A stretch of 64,000 nt of DNA, taken from contig CANRNI010000007.1 in NCBI GenBank assembly GCA_947631945.1, positions 1 through 64,000 on the forward strand, written 5' to 3'. How positions within the stretch are numbered: the first letter of the stretch is position 1; each line of letters starts with the position of its first letter. The notes beneath the pieces were generated by a model that made no database searches, was not told the origin of the DNA, and saw only the letters and a list, made by a program, of their open reading frames with translations. Shown here one piece after another: positions 23,824 through 33,353 of the stretch. Position numbers and translations under genes: made by a program. This stretch comes from an uncultured Clostridia bacterium. Lineage in GTDB: Bacteria; Bacillota; Clostridia; Oscillospirales; Acutalibacteraceae.

Positions 23824-25185
23824 TTATTTTCCCACGCAGAATTTGGAAAAGACCTCGTTTACAACCGCGTCGCGCGCGGTTTTTCCCGTAAGCTCAAGGA
23901 GCTTTTCAATCGCGTAGTCTATCCCGGCGTTTACAGCGTCGAGCGTTATTCCCGCGTTAAGTCCTTCGGCGGCCTCTTTAAGCGAAGATACCGCCGAAAC
24001 GCAGCAGGCATACTGCCTTTCGCCCGAGAGTATTCCCGCCGAGGAATCCAGGTCGGACGTCCCGAGCATATTTTCGAGAACGGATTTTATTTCGTCCAAG
24101 CCCTCTCCGCTTGCAGCCGAAACGCGTACCGTGTTTTCTATATATTCCTTAATTTTATTTATATCAATTTTCATTTCAAGGTCGGATTTGTTTATTACCG
24201 CCAAAGCGCGTTTGCCCCTGCATTTTTCAAGAAGAGTTATATCGTCGTCCCCGAGCGGCTGCGAACCGTCGAACACGGCTAAAACAAGCTGTGAGGAGCT
24301 TATTCTTTTCAGACTTTTTTCGATTCCGATTGCTTCTACTGTATCATCGCTTTTATGGATACCGGCGGTATCGGCAAGTCTTAAAACTATATCTCCGAGT
24401 ATTACCGTATCTTCCACAATATCACGTGTCGTTCCGGCTATTTCCGTTACTATTGAGCGGTCGCACCCTGCGAGAAGATTCATCAGCGTTGATTTTCCGA
24501 CATTAGGACGACCGCATATTACAGTTTCCAAGCCCTCGGTTACCGCTCTGCCCGAATCAAAATCGCCTATAAGCTTTTCGAGCTCCGACAGCGACGAAGC
24601 TATGACGGAGCGGACGTTGTCCTCGTGAGCAAGAGGAACGTCCTCGTCGGGGTCGTCGGTCCATACGGCTATGGCGGCTGAAATATTTGTAAGCGAATCG
24701 GCAATATTGTTAATGCGTTTGCTAAGCTTTCCGTCAAGCACCGCGGCCGCGGCGTTTAAAGCCTGCCGCCCGTGAGCCGAGATTATATTCATGACCGATT
24801 CCGCTTCCGCGAGGTCAATTTTGCCGTTCAAAAAGGCTCGTTTTGTAAATTCTCCCGCTTGGGCAGGCTCCGCTCCGTTTGAGAGTACCGCCCTGAGAAC
24901 TCTTTTTGCAACGTAAGCGCCGCCGTGACAGGATAATTCGGCAACGTCTTCGCCCGTATAGCTTTTTGGGGAGCGAAAAACGAGCGCGACACACTCGTCA
25001 ATAAGAGTATCGCCGTCGTAAACATGACCGAAAAGAGCGGAGTATCCCTTTAATTCGGAAAGCCTTTTGCCGGACGCGGATTTGAAAACTCTGTCGGCAA
25101 TGTCAATCGCGCCCTCTCCCGATATTCTTATAACCCCTATTCCGCCGACGGCGTTAGGCGTTGAAATTGCGGCAATCACCGACAT
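23824..25185 (-). CDS. mnmE: tRNA modification GTPase MnmE
   Basis: With MnmG forms the complex installing (carboxy)aminomethyl groups at U34 of certain tRNAs. 453 residues. N-terminal tetrahydrofolate-binding domain (IAAISTPNAVGGIGVIRISGEGA), central helical domain, inserted G domain (GRPNVGKSTLMNLLAG; TEIAGTTRDIVED; DTAGIH; NKSD) and the C-terminal FCVGK, whose Cys is required for the reaction. Lies 39 bp downstream of mnmG, the reverse of the usual mnmE-mnmG order. Promoter presumably shared with mnmG. Confidence 0.97.
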   Translation of the reverse strand: MSVIAAISTPNAVGGIGVIRISGEGAIDIADRVFKSASGKRLSELKGYSALFGHVYDGDTLIDECVALVFRSPKSYTGEDVAELSCHGGAYVAKRVLRAVLSNGAEPAQAGEFTKRAFLNGKIDLAEAESVMNIISAHGRQALNAAAAVLDGKLSKRINNIADSLTNISAAIAVWTDDPDEDVPLAHEDNVRSVIASSLSELEKLIGDFDSGRAVTEGLETVICGRPNVGKSTLMNLLAGCDRSIVTEIAGTTRDIVEDTVILGDIVLRLADTAGIHKSDDTVEAIGIEKSLKRISSSQLVLAVFDGSQPLGDDDITLLEKCRGKRALAVINKSDLEMKIDINKIKEYIENTVRVSAASGEGLDEIKSVLENMLGTSDLDSSAGILSGERQYACCVSAVSSLKEAAEGLNAGITLDAVNAGIDYAIEKLLELTGKTARDAVVNEVFSKFCVGK

Positions 25186-25224
25186 AAATAACAGTTCCTT
25201 TCTTAGAAAGCACTAAGCCCTAAA

Positions 25225-27093
25225 TTATTTATTCGTCTTACCGAGATATATCAGCAATACGGAAATATCCGCCGGACTTACTCCCGATATTCTCGATGCC
25301 TGTCCTATGTTCACAGGGCGTATTTTCATAAGCTTTTCTGAGGCCTCAAGTCTCAAACCGATAACGTCGTTGTAATCAATATTTTCCGGCAGGAGTTTTA
25401 CCTCGAGACGGCGCATTTCGGCAATCTGCGATTTCTGACGTTTTATATATCCCTCATATTTTAGCTCTGTTTCCACCTGTTCAAAGATATCGGACGAAAG
25501 AGCCGGTCTTGTTTTATCTATTTCTGTGAGCTTTTCATAGCACAACTGCGGGCGCTTTATAAGCTCGGCGAGCTTACAGCCCGTTGTAAGCGGCGCGGTG
25601 TTGTTTTTTACAAGAACAGAATTGATTTCCTCCGACGGCGCGATTACCGTGTTTTCGATTCTTTTGCGTTCTTTTTCAATAAGACCGAGCTTGATTTTAA
25701 ATTTTTCAAACCGCTCGTCGGAAATAAGTCCGATTTTGTGACCTGTTTCGGTCAGTCTTATATCCGCGTTGTCCTGCCTTAAATAAAGGCGGTATTCCGA
25801 ACGTGACGTCATCATTCTGTAAGGCTCGTTGCAGCCCTTTGTTACAAGATCGTCAATCAAGGTGCCTATGTAAGAGCTTGCCCTGTCAAGAATCAAAGGC
25901 TCTTTGCCGAGAATTTTAAGAGCGGCGTTTATTCCCGCGATAAGCCCCTGCGCCGCAGCTTCCTCATATCCGCTCGAGCCGTTGAACTGACCTGCGCCGT
26001 AAAGATACGGGATATCTTTAAATTCAAGCGTGGGCTTCATGGCTACGGGGTCTACGCAGTCGTATTCGATAGCGTAAGCGTTGCGCATAACCTCAACATT
26101 TTCAAGTCCCTTTATAGTGTGGAGAAATTTAAGCTGAACGTCCTCCGGGAGCGAGGACGACATACCCTGCAAATACATTTCCTCCGTATCAAGTCCGCAC
26201 GGCTCGATAAAAAGCTGGTGCCGCTCTTTTTCGCCGAAGCGCATTATTTTATCTTCTATACTCGGACAGTATCTCGGGCCTACGCCCTCGATTTTGCCGC
26301 CGTAGAGCGGAGAACGGTCAATGTTTTCAAGTATGACCTTTTTTGTTTCCTCGTTTGTGTAAGATATATAGCATACCGCTTTATTTTCGGGCGGTACGTC
26401 GGTTTCAAACGAAAACGGGACAGGTTTTTCATCTCCGTTCTGAATTTCAAGTTCGGAAAAGTCTATGCTTCTGCGGTTTACTCTTGACGGCGTGCCGGTT
26501 TTGAACCGTCTGAGCGGCAGACCGAGCTTTAATAAAGCGTCCGTAAGTCCTACGGCCGGAAAAATCCCGTCGGGACCGCTCGGATAGCATTTGTCCCCGA
26601 CATAAACTTTGCCGTTAAGGAACGTACCTGTCGCGAGAATTACCGCTTTCGCTTCGTAAACCGCATCAAGCTTCGTTACAAGCTCCCAGCCGTTTTCTGT
26701 CTTTCTGATATCTGTGATTTCAGCCTGCTTTAAATCAAGACCGTCTTGCTTTTCAAGGCAGTGCTTCATATATTCGCTGTACCTTCTGCGGTCTATCTGC
26801 GCCCTTAAAGAGTGAACGGCGGGCCCTTTGCCCCTGTTGAGCATTCTCGTTTGAATGGAGGTCTTATCTGCGGCTTTGCCCATTTCACCTCCGAGCGCGT
26901 CCGTTTCGCGCACCAGATGTCCTTTCGAGGTGCCTCCGATAGAGGGATTGCACGGCATATTGCCGACAAAATCAAGAGTTATTGTAAAAATAACCGTACT
27001 GCACCCGAGACGCGCCGAAGCGAGAGCCGCTTCGATTCCGGCGTGTCCCGCGCCGATAACCGCCGTATCATATTTTCCTGCGAGAAATTCCAT
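25225..27093 (-). CDS. mnmG: tRNA uridine-5-carboxymethylaminomethyl modification enzyme MnmG
   Basis: FAD-dependent partner of MnmE, 622 residues. Dinucleotide fold [20 protein letters not shown], the signature [35 protein letters not shown], catalytic-cysteine region [12 protein letters not shown] with QLFIEPCG, and the C-terminal helical domain for MnmE/tRNA binding. Start at ATG 27093 (AGGGTGAT upstream); the longer frame (27129) reads through the AATTGACA repeat and is not credible. TTGCAA-N17-TATAAT at 27174-27202 is its promoter, so the repeat copy at 27114-27145 falls within the 5' leader. Confidence 0.97.
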   Translation of the reverse strand: MEFLAGKYDTAVIGAGHAGIEAALASARLGCSTVIFTITLDFVGNMPCNPSIGGTSKGHLVRETDALGGEMGKAADKTSIQTRMLNRGKGPAVHSLRAQIDRRRYSEYMKHCLEKQDGLDLKQAEITDIRKTENGWELVTKLDAVYEAKAVILATGTFLNGKVYVGDKCYPSGPDGIFPAVGLTDALLKLGLPLRRFKTGTPSRVNRRSIDFSELEIQNGDEKPVPFSFETDVPPENKAVCYISYTNEETKKVILENIDRSPLYGGKIEGVGPRYCPSIEDKIMRFGEKERHQLFIEPCGLDTEEMYLQGMSSSLPEDVQLKFLHTIKGLENVEVMRNAYAIEYDCVDPVAMKPTLEFKDIPYLYGAGQFNGSSGYEEAAAQGLIAGINAALKILGKEPLILDRASSYIGTLIDDLVTKGCNEPYRMMTSRSEYRLYLRQDNADIRLTETGHKIGLISDERFEKFKIKLGLIEKERKRIENTVIAPSEEINSVLVKNNTAPLTTGCKLAELIKRPQLCYEKLTEIDKTRPALSSDIFEQVETELKYEGYIKRQKSQIAEMRRLEVKLLPENIDYNDVIGLRLEASEKLMKIRPVNIGQASRISGVSPADISVLLIYLGKTNK

Positions 27094-27113
27094 GGATAAT
27101 ATCACCCTGATAT

Positions 27114-27145
27114 AATTGACAATTGACAATGTACAATTGACAATG
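27114..27145 (+). repeat. 32-bp AATTGACA repeat, copy 5
   Basis: Full-length copy between the mnmG start and its promoter; transcribed in the mnmG leader. Confidence 0.85.
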
Positions 27146-27173
27146 TAGGATTATCAATTGTTGATTGTTAATT

Positions 27174-27202
27174 ATTATACCATACTGTTGTTTCCATTGC
27201 AA
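27174..27202 (-). promoter_or_regulatory. Promoter of mnmG-mnmE(-tadA)
   Basis: Minus strand TTGCAA (27197-27202), 17-bp spacer, TATAAT (27174-27179). Predicted start near 27167, leader ~75 nt containing the AATTGACA repeat. Confidence 0.75.
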
Positions 27203-27257
27203 ACCATAATTACAAACAAAGTTTGTTTTTTGTGTATTTCTTTGAATAAAATGACGA

Positions 27258-27286
27258 TTGAAGCATTATGTTGATTGTGATATACT
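27258..27286 (+). promoter_or_regulatory. Promoter of glyA
   Basis: TTGAAG (27258-27263), 17-bp spacer, TATACT (27281-27286). Start near 27293, leader ~35 nt to ATG 27328. Divergent from the mnmG promoter with about 55 bp between the two -35 boxes. Confidence 0.75.
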
Positions 27287-27327
27287 TTATTGTAACTTTT
27301 GATTTAAAAAAAGGAAGTATGATATAT

Positions 27328-28578
27328 ATGTATAATGATTTTGTTAATTCGGCGGACTATCTTGCGGATTTTGACAGCGAGGTTGCCGCCGCTATGAATC
27401 TTGAGCTTAAAAGGCAAAGAGAAAATATTGAGCTTATCGCATCTGAAAATATAGTTTCTCCGGCGGTCATGGCTGCCATGGGCAGCGTACTTACAAATAA
27501 ATACGCCGAGGGCTACAGCGCGAAGAGATATTACGGCGGCTGCGAATGTGTGGATATAGTTGAAAATATAGCGAACGAGAGAGCAAAGGAGCTTTTCGGA
27601 GCGGAATATTCAAACGTTCAGCCACATTCCGGCACACAGGCGAATATAGCTACGTATTTCGCGCTTCTCAATTACGGCGATACTATACTGGGTATGAGCC
27701 TTGCTCACGGCGGGCATCTTTCCCACGGCTCTCCCGTAAATATGTCGGGCAAATATTTTAATTTCGTATCCTACGGTGTTAATGACGACGGCTTTATAGA
27801 TTATGACGAGCTTGAAAAAATCGCTAAGGAAGCGCAGCCGAAAATGATAGTGGCGGGCGCTTCGGCATATCCGAGAATTATTGATTTTGAGCGCATCGGC
27901 GCGATTGCAAAATCGGTAGGAGCGCTGTTTATGGTAGATATGGCGCATATCGCCGGACTTATTGCCGCCGGCGTTCACCCCTCGCCGGTGCCTTACGCGG
28001 ATATCGTAACGTCTACCACTCATAAAACTTTAAGAGGTCCGAGAGGCGGACTTATTCTTGCCAAGTCGGAATTTGAAAAGGCGCTTAATAAGGGAATTTT
28101 CCCAGGCTGTCAGGGCGGTCCGTTAATGCATATTATAGCGTCCAAGGCCGTTTGTTTCGGAGAGGCCATGAAGCCCGAATTTAAGACGTATCAGCGGAAT
28201 GTGGCTGATAATGCCAAGGCTCTTGCAAAGGGGCTTATGTCAAGGGGCATCAATCTTGTTTCGGGAGGAACGGATAACCACCTTATGCTGTGTGATTTGC
28301 GCTCGGTCGGTATAACGGGCAAGGAGCTTGAACACAGGCTCGACGAGGTTCATATAACGGTAAATAAAAACGCGATTCCCAACGACCCCGAAAAACCGTT
28401 TGTTACAAGCGGCGTAAGACTCGGAACTCCGGCCGTCACCACAAGAGGCTTTACCGCCGGGGATATGGATAAGGTCGCGGAATGTATATCGCTTGCCGCC
28501 ACCGATTTTGAAAACAAAAAAGATTACATTGCGTCGGAGGTTTTAAAGCTCACGGCCGCGCATCCGCTTTACGAATAA
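27328..28578 (+). CDS. glyA: Serine hydroxymethyltransferase
   Basis: PLP enzyme interconverting serine and glycine with tetrahydrofolate, main source of one-carbon units. 416 residues. Signatures: [61 protein letters not shown] and the cofactor lysine K233 in [13 protein letters not shown]. Start at ATG 27328 with AGGAAG ten bases upstream; ATG 27319 is too close to it. Lies divergent to mnmG, whose partner MnmE uses a folate one-carbon donor, so the neighbourhood is functionally coherent. A bidirectional terminator follows. Confidence 0.97.
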   Translation: MYNDFVNSADYLADFDSEVAAAMNLELKRQRENIELIASENIVSPAVMAAMGSVLTNKYAEGYSAKRYYGGCECVDIVENIANERAKELFGAEYSNVQPHSGTQANIATYFALLNYGDTILGMSLAHGGHLSHGSPVNMSGKYFNFVSYGVNDDGFIDYDELEKIAKEAQPKMIVAGASAYPRIIDFERIGAIAKSVGALFMVDMAHIAGLIAAGVHPSPVPYADIVTSTTHKTLRGPRGGLILAKSEFEKALNKGIFPGCQGGPLMHIIASKAVCFGEAMKPEFKTYQRNVADNAKALAKGLMSRGINLVSGGTDNHLMLCDLRSVGITGKELEHRLDEVHITVNKNAIPNDPEKPFVTSGVRLGTPAVTTRGFTAGDMDKVAECISLAATDFENKKDYIASEVLKLTAAHPLYE

Positions 28579-28639
28579 AAACAAATGAAAACGGCTGATT
28601 TACGCTTCCGATAAACACAAGTGAGCCGTTGTCACCCAA

Positions 28640-28683
28640 AATCGCGAAAATGAACGGCAAATGCGATAGCCGGTATTGCCTTA
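28640..28683 (+). repeat. MITE right-end fragment
   Basis: The stretch ending GATAGCCGGTATTGCCTTAA matches the right end of the MITE family with several substitutions; the left half is missing. Confidence 0.5.
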
Positions 28684-28689
28684 AGAATG

Positions 28690-28737
28690 AAAAAAGCCTG
28701 TTCCCGATATTTTCTGCCGTCGGAAACAGACTTTTTT
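28690..28737. terminator. Bidirectional terminator between glyA and the M50-like gene
   Basis: AAAAAAG and CTTTTTT enclose a long stem (CTGTT..CCGA / TCGG..AACAG) with two A-C mismatches; A-run on one side and T-run on the other suit convergent genes. Confidence 0.8.
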
Positions 28738-28768
28738 ATATTTTTTCAACGTGATTCGGAGAGCATGG

Positions 28769-29899
28769 TTATGTTTTTTGTTCGGATTTTTCTTTTATTT
28801 GATTTACGATGTCTCTTTCGCTTTCGATATCTGCTATGTACGGATATGTTTTTTCCGTCTTTTCAAAAATTTTCAAAATTTTATCGGCTTTTTCTTTATC
28901 ATTCTCATAAAGCAGCGCGACGGCGTATTGCGTCCGTATCATTGAGGGCAAATTTTTCATTTGCTTCATAGAGCGGTTAAAATTTTTTGTCATATAAGCT
29001 TTTATCCGTTCATTATCGCCGTCCGATAACAGTTCGCAGCAAATCCTGTCCGCGATAAGCAGGTTTTTATACAAACCGAGTATCGCCGCGTCGGAATCAA
29101 GCAGCTTGTCGATATACTCCGCCGCTTCGCTGAAATTCAGTCCGTCCATCATTCTGTTTTCTCTGAATACGGCGGTCGCGGCAATCATGTTATTTTGCAT
29201 ACCTTCTTCCGACGGTATTTCAAACATTTCTTCGGGCATATCCTTAAGCCTTGTTCCGTTAAGAGTTTCTTCATTTATAATAAGCTGTGTTCTCAGCGCT
29301 TTGAGCGCTTCGGCGTTTTTCCCGAGCGACAGCGTGTTTTTGCCGTCGTTTGCGATTAATCCTATATTCATGGGGATTCCGTTTGTAAGAGCGGTTAAAA
29401 ATCCGAATATGGCAAGACTGATGAAAAATAACGCCGTAAAAGAGTTTTTATCTTTAATCGCTATGTAAATTTCAAGAAAAACTACCGATGAAATGATATT
29501 CATAATCACGCCGCCGAGATTGTAAAGCGCGTAAGGGTATTTCCCGTTCACAGGCTCGGGAGGAGCAAGGAGACACTGACCGACAGCGTTTGCAAGGGAA
29601 TATTTTTTGATTTTAAATTTTCCGTTCTGTTTTATAAGGTTAATGATCCCTACTCTGAACGAAACAAACCTATAACCCGTTAAAAGTCCGAAAAGCAGAT
29701 GTCCCGCTTCGTGAAGGATAATCTGAATAAAAAAGACGGCTAAAAAAACGATAATAAATTTCAGTTCTGTAATCGGTAGGCTTTCTCCGTTATTCTTTGC
29801 CATCTGCTGAAATGCATATCCCATAAATATTCCGATAATGAAATATGTTGCAGCCGCGCAAATTTGTCCGAAAACGCCTTTTGAAGCTTTCTTTTTCAT
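28769..29899 (-). CDS. M50-like membrane zinc metalloprotease family protein
   Basis: 376 residues. The N-terminal ~215 residues contain about six membrane segments. HEAGH in QIILHEAGHLLFGLLTGYRF is the zinc-binding HExxH within a helix, as in site-2-type and DUF3267 proteases. The second metal motif is not obvious, though LTNGIPMNIGLIANDG lies where an N-P-x-x-DG would sit (here M-N-I-G-L..NDG). The remaining ~160 residues are a soluble helical domain resembling TPR repeats (YAVALLYENDKEKADKILKIF). ATG 29899 follows GGTGAT; the frame runs on to 29938 through a conserved leader (see 29902-30097). Substrate unknown. Confidence 0.75.
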   Translation of the reverse strand: MKKKASKGVFGQICAAATYFIIGIFMGYAFQQMAKNNGESLPITELKFIIVFLAVFFIQIILHEAGHLLFGLLTGYRFVSFRVGIINLIKQNGKFKIKKYSLANAVGQCLLAPPEPVNGKYPYALYNLGGVIMNIISSVVFLEIYIAIKDKNSFTALFFISLAIFGFLTALTNGIPMNIGLIANDGKNTLSLGKNAEALKALRTQLIINEETLNGTRLKDMPEEMFEIPSEEGMQNNMIAATAVFRENRMMDGLNFSEAAEYIDKLLDSDAAILGLYKNLLIADRICCELLSDGDNERIKAYMTKNFNRSMKQMKNLPSMIRTQYAVALLYENDKEKADKILKIFEKTEKTYPYIADIESERDIVNQIKEKSEQKT

Positions 29900-29901
29900 A
29901 T

Positions 29902-30097
29902 TAATCACCATACGATACATGTGCCGCACAAAATGCAACGAAAGGCATACCTACATAAAATCGGCACTCGTATTTTTGACAAAAATGACGAAAACAAGTG
30001 AGCATATGCGCGGTAAAGGCGTTAGCCGTTATTTGTGCCGTATTGCCTGAAGCCTTTTGTACCCTGTATCGTTCCTTTCCTAATATTTTTCAATATA
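29902..30097 (-). ncRNA. Conserved 5' leader, copy A (interrupted by a MITE relic)
   Basis: Upstream of the M50-like gene, a leader shares sequence with that of the ceramidase-like gene at 60598-60690. Arm 1 (about 30051-30097) contains AGGAAAGGAACGATACAGGG on the minus strand; arm 2 (29902-29935) contains GTGCGGCACATGTATCGTAT. ACGATACA in arm 1 can pair with TGTATCGT in arm 2 (8 bp). Between the arms lies a decayed MITE (29943-30049). Possible structured regulatory leader; no known riboswitch class recognised. Confidence 0.45.
29943..30049. repeat. Degenerate MITE copy inside the leader
   Basis: Begins AGGCATACC and ends GTATTGCCT, with interior TTGACAAAAATGACG and GCGCGGTAAAGGCGTTAGCC, about 107 bp. 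Eroded and internally deleted relative of the 173-bp family. Confidence 0.65.
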
Positions 30098-30164
30098 CAC
30101 CTTTTATTTTATTTGTTTCGGATACGTCCCGATATAATCGACCTAAAAATTTCGATGTCGTATT

Positions 30165-32339
30165 TCAGTTTTCCGCAGACGCCGAAAGAGCGTGATATTT
30201 TTCCTCTATTTCATCAAGATATGTATAATCGTGCGCCGTTTGAATGAGCTTTTCGGAATCGATATAAGGTTTTATCGCCCTGTTGTAAAGCGACTGCCGC
30301 TTGAGTAGCTGTGAGGCACGGCGCTTGTCGGCAAAAATCTGAGTAAATTTTTTGTTCTCGGTCGATTGAAGCTCCTCAAGACCGCTCATGTCCGGTTCTT
30401 TAAGGGGTTCGAAAGAAAAGTATTTATCTATTATTTTAGCCGATGATTTCTTTGCCCTCGCAAAGCTTATCGCATCGGAGCGAATCAGCTTTGCCTCTTT
30501 ATTCGATTTTGGCATTTTCTTTGCAAGCTTTATTTCGCTGTCGGCGTCGCCATAGTAATGTCCTTTGCCGTCCGCAACTGCTTTTTCCGCCAGCAAGAGT
30601 TTATGTTTATATCTGTCCGTGGAATATTTTGTAAGCTCCTCCATAACTATCGGAGTGTTTCCTATATCGTCGTTCATTTCGCGAATCTTTCTTAATTCTT
30701 CACGGGCTTTCTTTATTTCAGCCTTGCGGACTTCTTTCTCTTCGGGCGTTTTTTTCGGCAGCTTTTTAGCTTTTTTAAGCGCGTCCTTTGAAACGGGGAG
30801 CTTCTGCATACCGTCATATTTTCTTGTCATATGTATAATGTTCATCGTGTCCACAAGCTCGTCGTCGCTGAGTTTTCCGTTTCTGTAATCGGCTAACATC
30901 GCTCTGATTTTCAGCACCTTGACATAGCCTCTGTGCTTCTCTTCCGTAAGGTCGTAGAACAGATAAGGTATAACGTTGATAACAGCGCCTATTACCGAAG
31001 CTACCACAAGCACGCCTATAATGCCGTTTCTGATTTCATCGTTATAGAGAACCGAATAATCGTCTACAAGTCCCATTCTTTCATAAATCGCCGGAACCAC
31101 AAGTCCGGTTCCGAAGCCTATGATTGTGCCGAGAATACCGACGATTCCGAACATTCCGTCTACTCTTACGCCTGTTTTATACTGGTGATAGTCCCTTATA
31201 TCGGCGTTGATTCCCGGCATATAAATATTTCCGAAAACCAATACAAAGTTATTCAGATATACTATCGCCACAACGCCTATTATATTTTTATAAACAAAGC
31301 AAAGTATTGTCAGAAGAATTATATTGATGATATTCGAGCCTATAAGCAGATTCCGTTTTCCGATTTTCTTAATGGCTATCGGACACAGTATCATTGCGTA
31401 AAGAGCGGCGTTGCCTATCAAAGTATTTACAATACCGAGCGTTGCCTCGTATTTTCCGTCGTAGCCGTAAACGAATGTCCACGAAAGGACTATGCCGTAA
31501 GAGTTCTCCAAAAAGCCAAGCCAGCCGGCAAGGCTTGTTATCCAGAAATATTTGTTTTTGGCTACCTCGCGTATCGCGTCGGCAAGTCTTATCGTTTCCT
31601 GTTTTTCTTTCGGCAGAACGATTCTTTCATGAACGCCTTTGAAAAATATGTAATTGAAAATAAGACCTACAATGGTAAAACCGGGATAGATTATACGGTA
31701 GGTATTGATATTTTCAAGACCGTATGTAAGACCCGCTATGGTCGGAATAAGGAAATTTGTGATTGAGGGAGAGAGCGAGTATATGATTTGAGATATACTC
31801 ATTATATTTACGCGTTCCTGCGTATTCGGAGTTATAATCTGCTGTATAAAAGAAAAAGCGTCGTTATAAAAGCATAGGAAAACGTTAAGAACGAGGTAAT
31901 ATATTTCGATTATAACAGCCTTTGGAATATATTCCATATTCTCAAACGGTATCCATACGAATACAATGGCGAGAACGACTATTGGCAGAGCCGTATGCTT
32001 TAAGTAAGGCAGAAATTTTCCGCCTTTAAAATGCACGTTGTCATAAATATAGCTTCTTACGATTCCCAAAGGTATTCCGACTATATTCGCGACTATAAGC
32101 ATTATTTGCAAATCAATTGGCTTCATATTGAAGCTTGCGCCGAGAATAAAGTTGCCGGCGTTAAGGCCTATGTTGCTCGCGAGCATTATTACCCAGTTTA
32201 CTCCGAAGCCGCCGAAGCCGAGACATGCTATTTCCTTATACGGCACATAATTCCCCGGCGACGGGTTATGCCAGTACTGCTTGGCGGTTGAAATGATAGG
32301 AGCTACTTTTTGTTTGATTTTTTGAGGTATTTTTGCCAT
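30165..32339 (-). CDS. GPH-type MFS transporter with a long cytosolic C-terminal domain
   Basis: 724 residues. Residues ~35-470 contain about 12 membrane helices in the GPH pattern (IACLGFGGFGVNWVIMLASN first helix; IRDYHQYKTGVRVDGMFGI near 395, a GPH-conserved loop). Beyond ~475 there is a ~250-residue cytosolic tail, unusual for the family and rich in Lys, Glu and Ala helices: KKAKKLPKKTPEEKEVRKAEIKKAREELRKI and LAKKMPKSNKEAKLIRS, likely coiled coil. The tail contains two similar segments (KLPKKTPEEKEVRKAEI and KMPKSNKEAKLIRSDAI), which suggests an internal duplication. Strong promoter at 32375-32403. Substrate unknown; the tail may be a regulatory or partner-binding module. Confidence 0.82.
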   Translation of the reverse strand: MAKIPQKIKQKVAPIISTAKQYWHNPSPGNYVPYKEIACLGFGGFGVNWVIMLASNIGLNAGNFILGASFNMKPIDLQIMLIVANIVGIPLGIVRSYIYDNVHFKGGKFLPYLKHTALPIVVLAIVFVWIPFENMEYIPKAVIIEIYYLVLNVFLCFYNDAFSFIQQIITPNTQERVNIMSISQIIYSLSPSITNFLIPTIAGLTYGLENINTYRIIYPGFTIVGLIFNYIFFKGVHERIVLPKEKQETIRLADAIREVAKNKYFWITSLAGWLGFLENSYGIVLSWTFVYGYDGKYEATLGIVNTLIGNAALYAMILCPIAIKKIGKRNLLIGSNIINIILLTILCFVYKNIIGVVAIVYLNNFVLVFGNIYMPGINADIRDYHQYKTGVRVDGMFGIVGILGTIIGFGTGLVVPAIYERMGLVDDYSVLYNDEIRNGIIGVLVVASVIGAVINVIPYLFYDLTEEKHRGYVKVLKIRAMLADYRNGKLSDDELVDTMNIIHMTRKYDGMQKLPVSKDALKKAKKLPKKTPEEKEVRKAEIKKAREELRKIREMNDDIGNTPIVMEELTKYSTDRYKHKLLLAEKAVADGKGHYYGDADSEIKLAKKMPKSNKEAKLIRSDAISFARAKKSSAKIIDKYFSFEPLKEPDMSGLEELQSTENKKFTQIFADKRRASQLLKRQSLYNRAIKPYIDSEKLIQTAHDYTYLDEIEEKYHALSASAEN

Positions 32340-32374
32340 AATAATTCTCCGAAAATGAGTTTTTTTGTTATTTT

Positions 32375-32403
32375 ATTATAACATTTTCCGTAGAGTTCGT
32401 CAA
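32375..32403 (-). promoter_or_regulatory. Promoter of the long-tailed GPH transporter
   Basis: Minus strand TTGACG (32398-32403), 17-bp spacer, TATAAT (32375-32380); start near 32368, about 28 nt before the ATG at 32339. Confidence 0.8.
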
Positions 32404-32479
32404 TATATTTTAAAAAGAATAATTTCAATTGAAATCTCCGACCGAGTATGTAGTGAATCCTTTGTTGGGAGTGATATAA

Positions 32480-33325
32480 ATGAGTATTGAAGAAATTATT
32501 TTGCGTCATTCAAAGCGCGGCATGGACGTATTAAGACAATATGTAAGGGACGATTTTTGTACCTCGGCGGCAAAAAAGCTTTACGCCCTTGAAAGGAAAA
32601 ATATTCTTCTGACAACAGGCTTTTACGTTGCCGGCCATGCCGAGACCGACGGGCCTCCCGGCGCCTTTTTCCTTGCCGGAGCGCTTAAAAAGCTCGGTTT
32701 TTCGCCCGTTATTCTTACGGACGTATTCTGTAAGGATTTTTTTAATGATTCTTCCATACCCGTAGCATATCTTGAAAAAGGGTTTAGCTGTGAAAAAATA
32801 CTAAACGAATATTTACCGTCTGCCCTTATATCAATAGAACGCTGCGGGGAAAATATCAACGGCGATTATGCTAATATGAGAGGCGTGAGCATTGCCGAGT
32901 TTACCGCGGATATCGACCGCCTTTTTGATACGGCCGCCGAAAAGGGGATTTACACTATAGGCATCGGCGACGGCGGGAATGAAATCGGAATGGGAAATTT
33001 AAAAGACGTCATTTTCTCGGAGCTTTCGCTCGTACCCTGCAAAACACGGGTAACAGACCTTATAATCGCTGCTGTTTCCAACTGGGGAGCCTACGCGCTT
33101 GCCGCCGCTCTTTCCGTTCTTGAAAATAAAAACCTGTTCGCGCCGTATGACGAGATTTTTCGGTATATCGAGTATATAGTAAGCAAAGGCAGCATTGACG
33201 GAGTAAACAGGGAGCATATTCCCACGGTTGACGGCTACCCTAAGGAGATTGAAAAAGAGATAATAGACGAAATAAACGAATACATAGAACAATCCCTTAT
33301 AAACAAAGGCAGTCCGCCCGTATAG
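32480..33325 (+). CDS. DUF4392 / D-glutamate cyclase-like protein
   Basis: 281 residues, cytosolic. Recognised by VAGHAETDGPPGAFFLAGALKKLGF (a glycine-rich substrate loop with E-T-D-G-P) and YTIGIGDGGNEIGMGNLKD, conserved in the DUF4392 family, whose vertebrate relative (DGLUCY) converts D-glutamate to 5-oxoproline. Bacterial members have few functional data, so D-glutamate metabolism is an inference from family. ATG 32480 is preceded by GGGAGTGAT. The gene's last codons form the left arm of its own terminator. Confidence 0.75.
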   Translation: MSIEEIILRHSKRGMDVLRQYVRDDFCTSAAKKLYALERKNILLTTGFYVAGHAETDGPPGAFFLAGALKKLGFSPVILTDVFCKDFFNDSSIPVAYLEKGFSCEKILNEYLPSALISIERCGENINGDYANMRGVSIAEFTADIDRLFDTAAEKGIYTIGIGDGGNEIGMGNLKDVIFSELSLVPCKTRVTDLIIAAVSNWGAYALAAALSVLENKNLFAPYDEIFRYIEYIVSKGSIDGVNREHIPTVDGYPKEIEKEIIDEINEYIEQSLINKGSPPV

Positions 33326-33340
33326 GACAGACTGCCTTTT
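33305..33340 (+). terminator. Terminator overlapping the end of the DUF4392 gene
   Basis: AAAGGCAGT (33305-33313) pairs with ACTGCCTTT (33331-33339), followed by T. The left arm is coding sequence and the stop codon lies in the loop. Also works for the converging leftward gene. Confidence 0.8.
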
Positions 33341-33353
33341 CACTTATAAATGT

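Noticed and set aside
30933..31766. 277-codon plus-strand frame inside the long-tailed GPH transporter
   Set aside because: Antisense to a protein with clear transmembrane pattern; composition (many Tyr, Arg, Ser) is typical of shadow frames.
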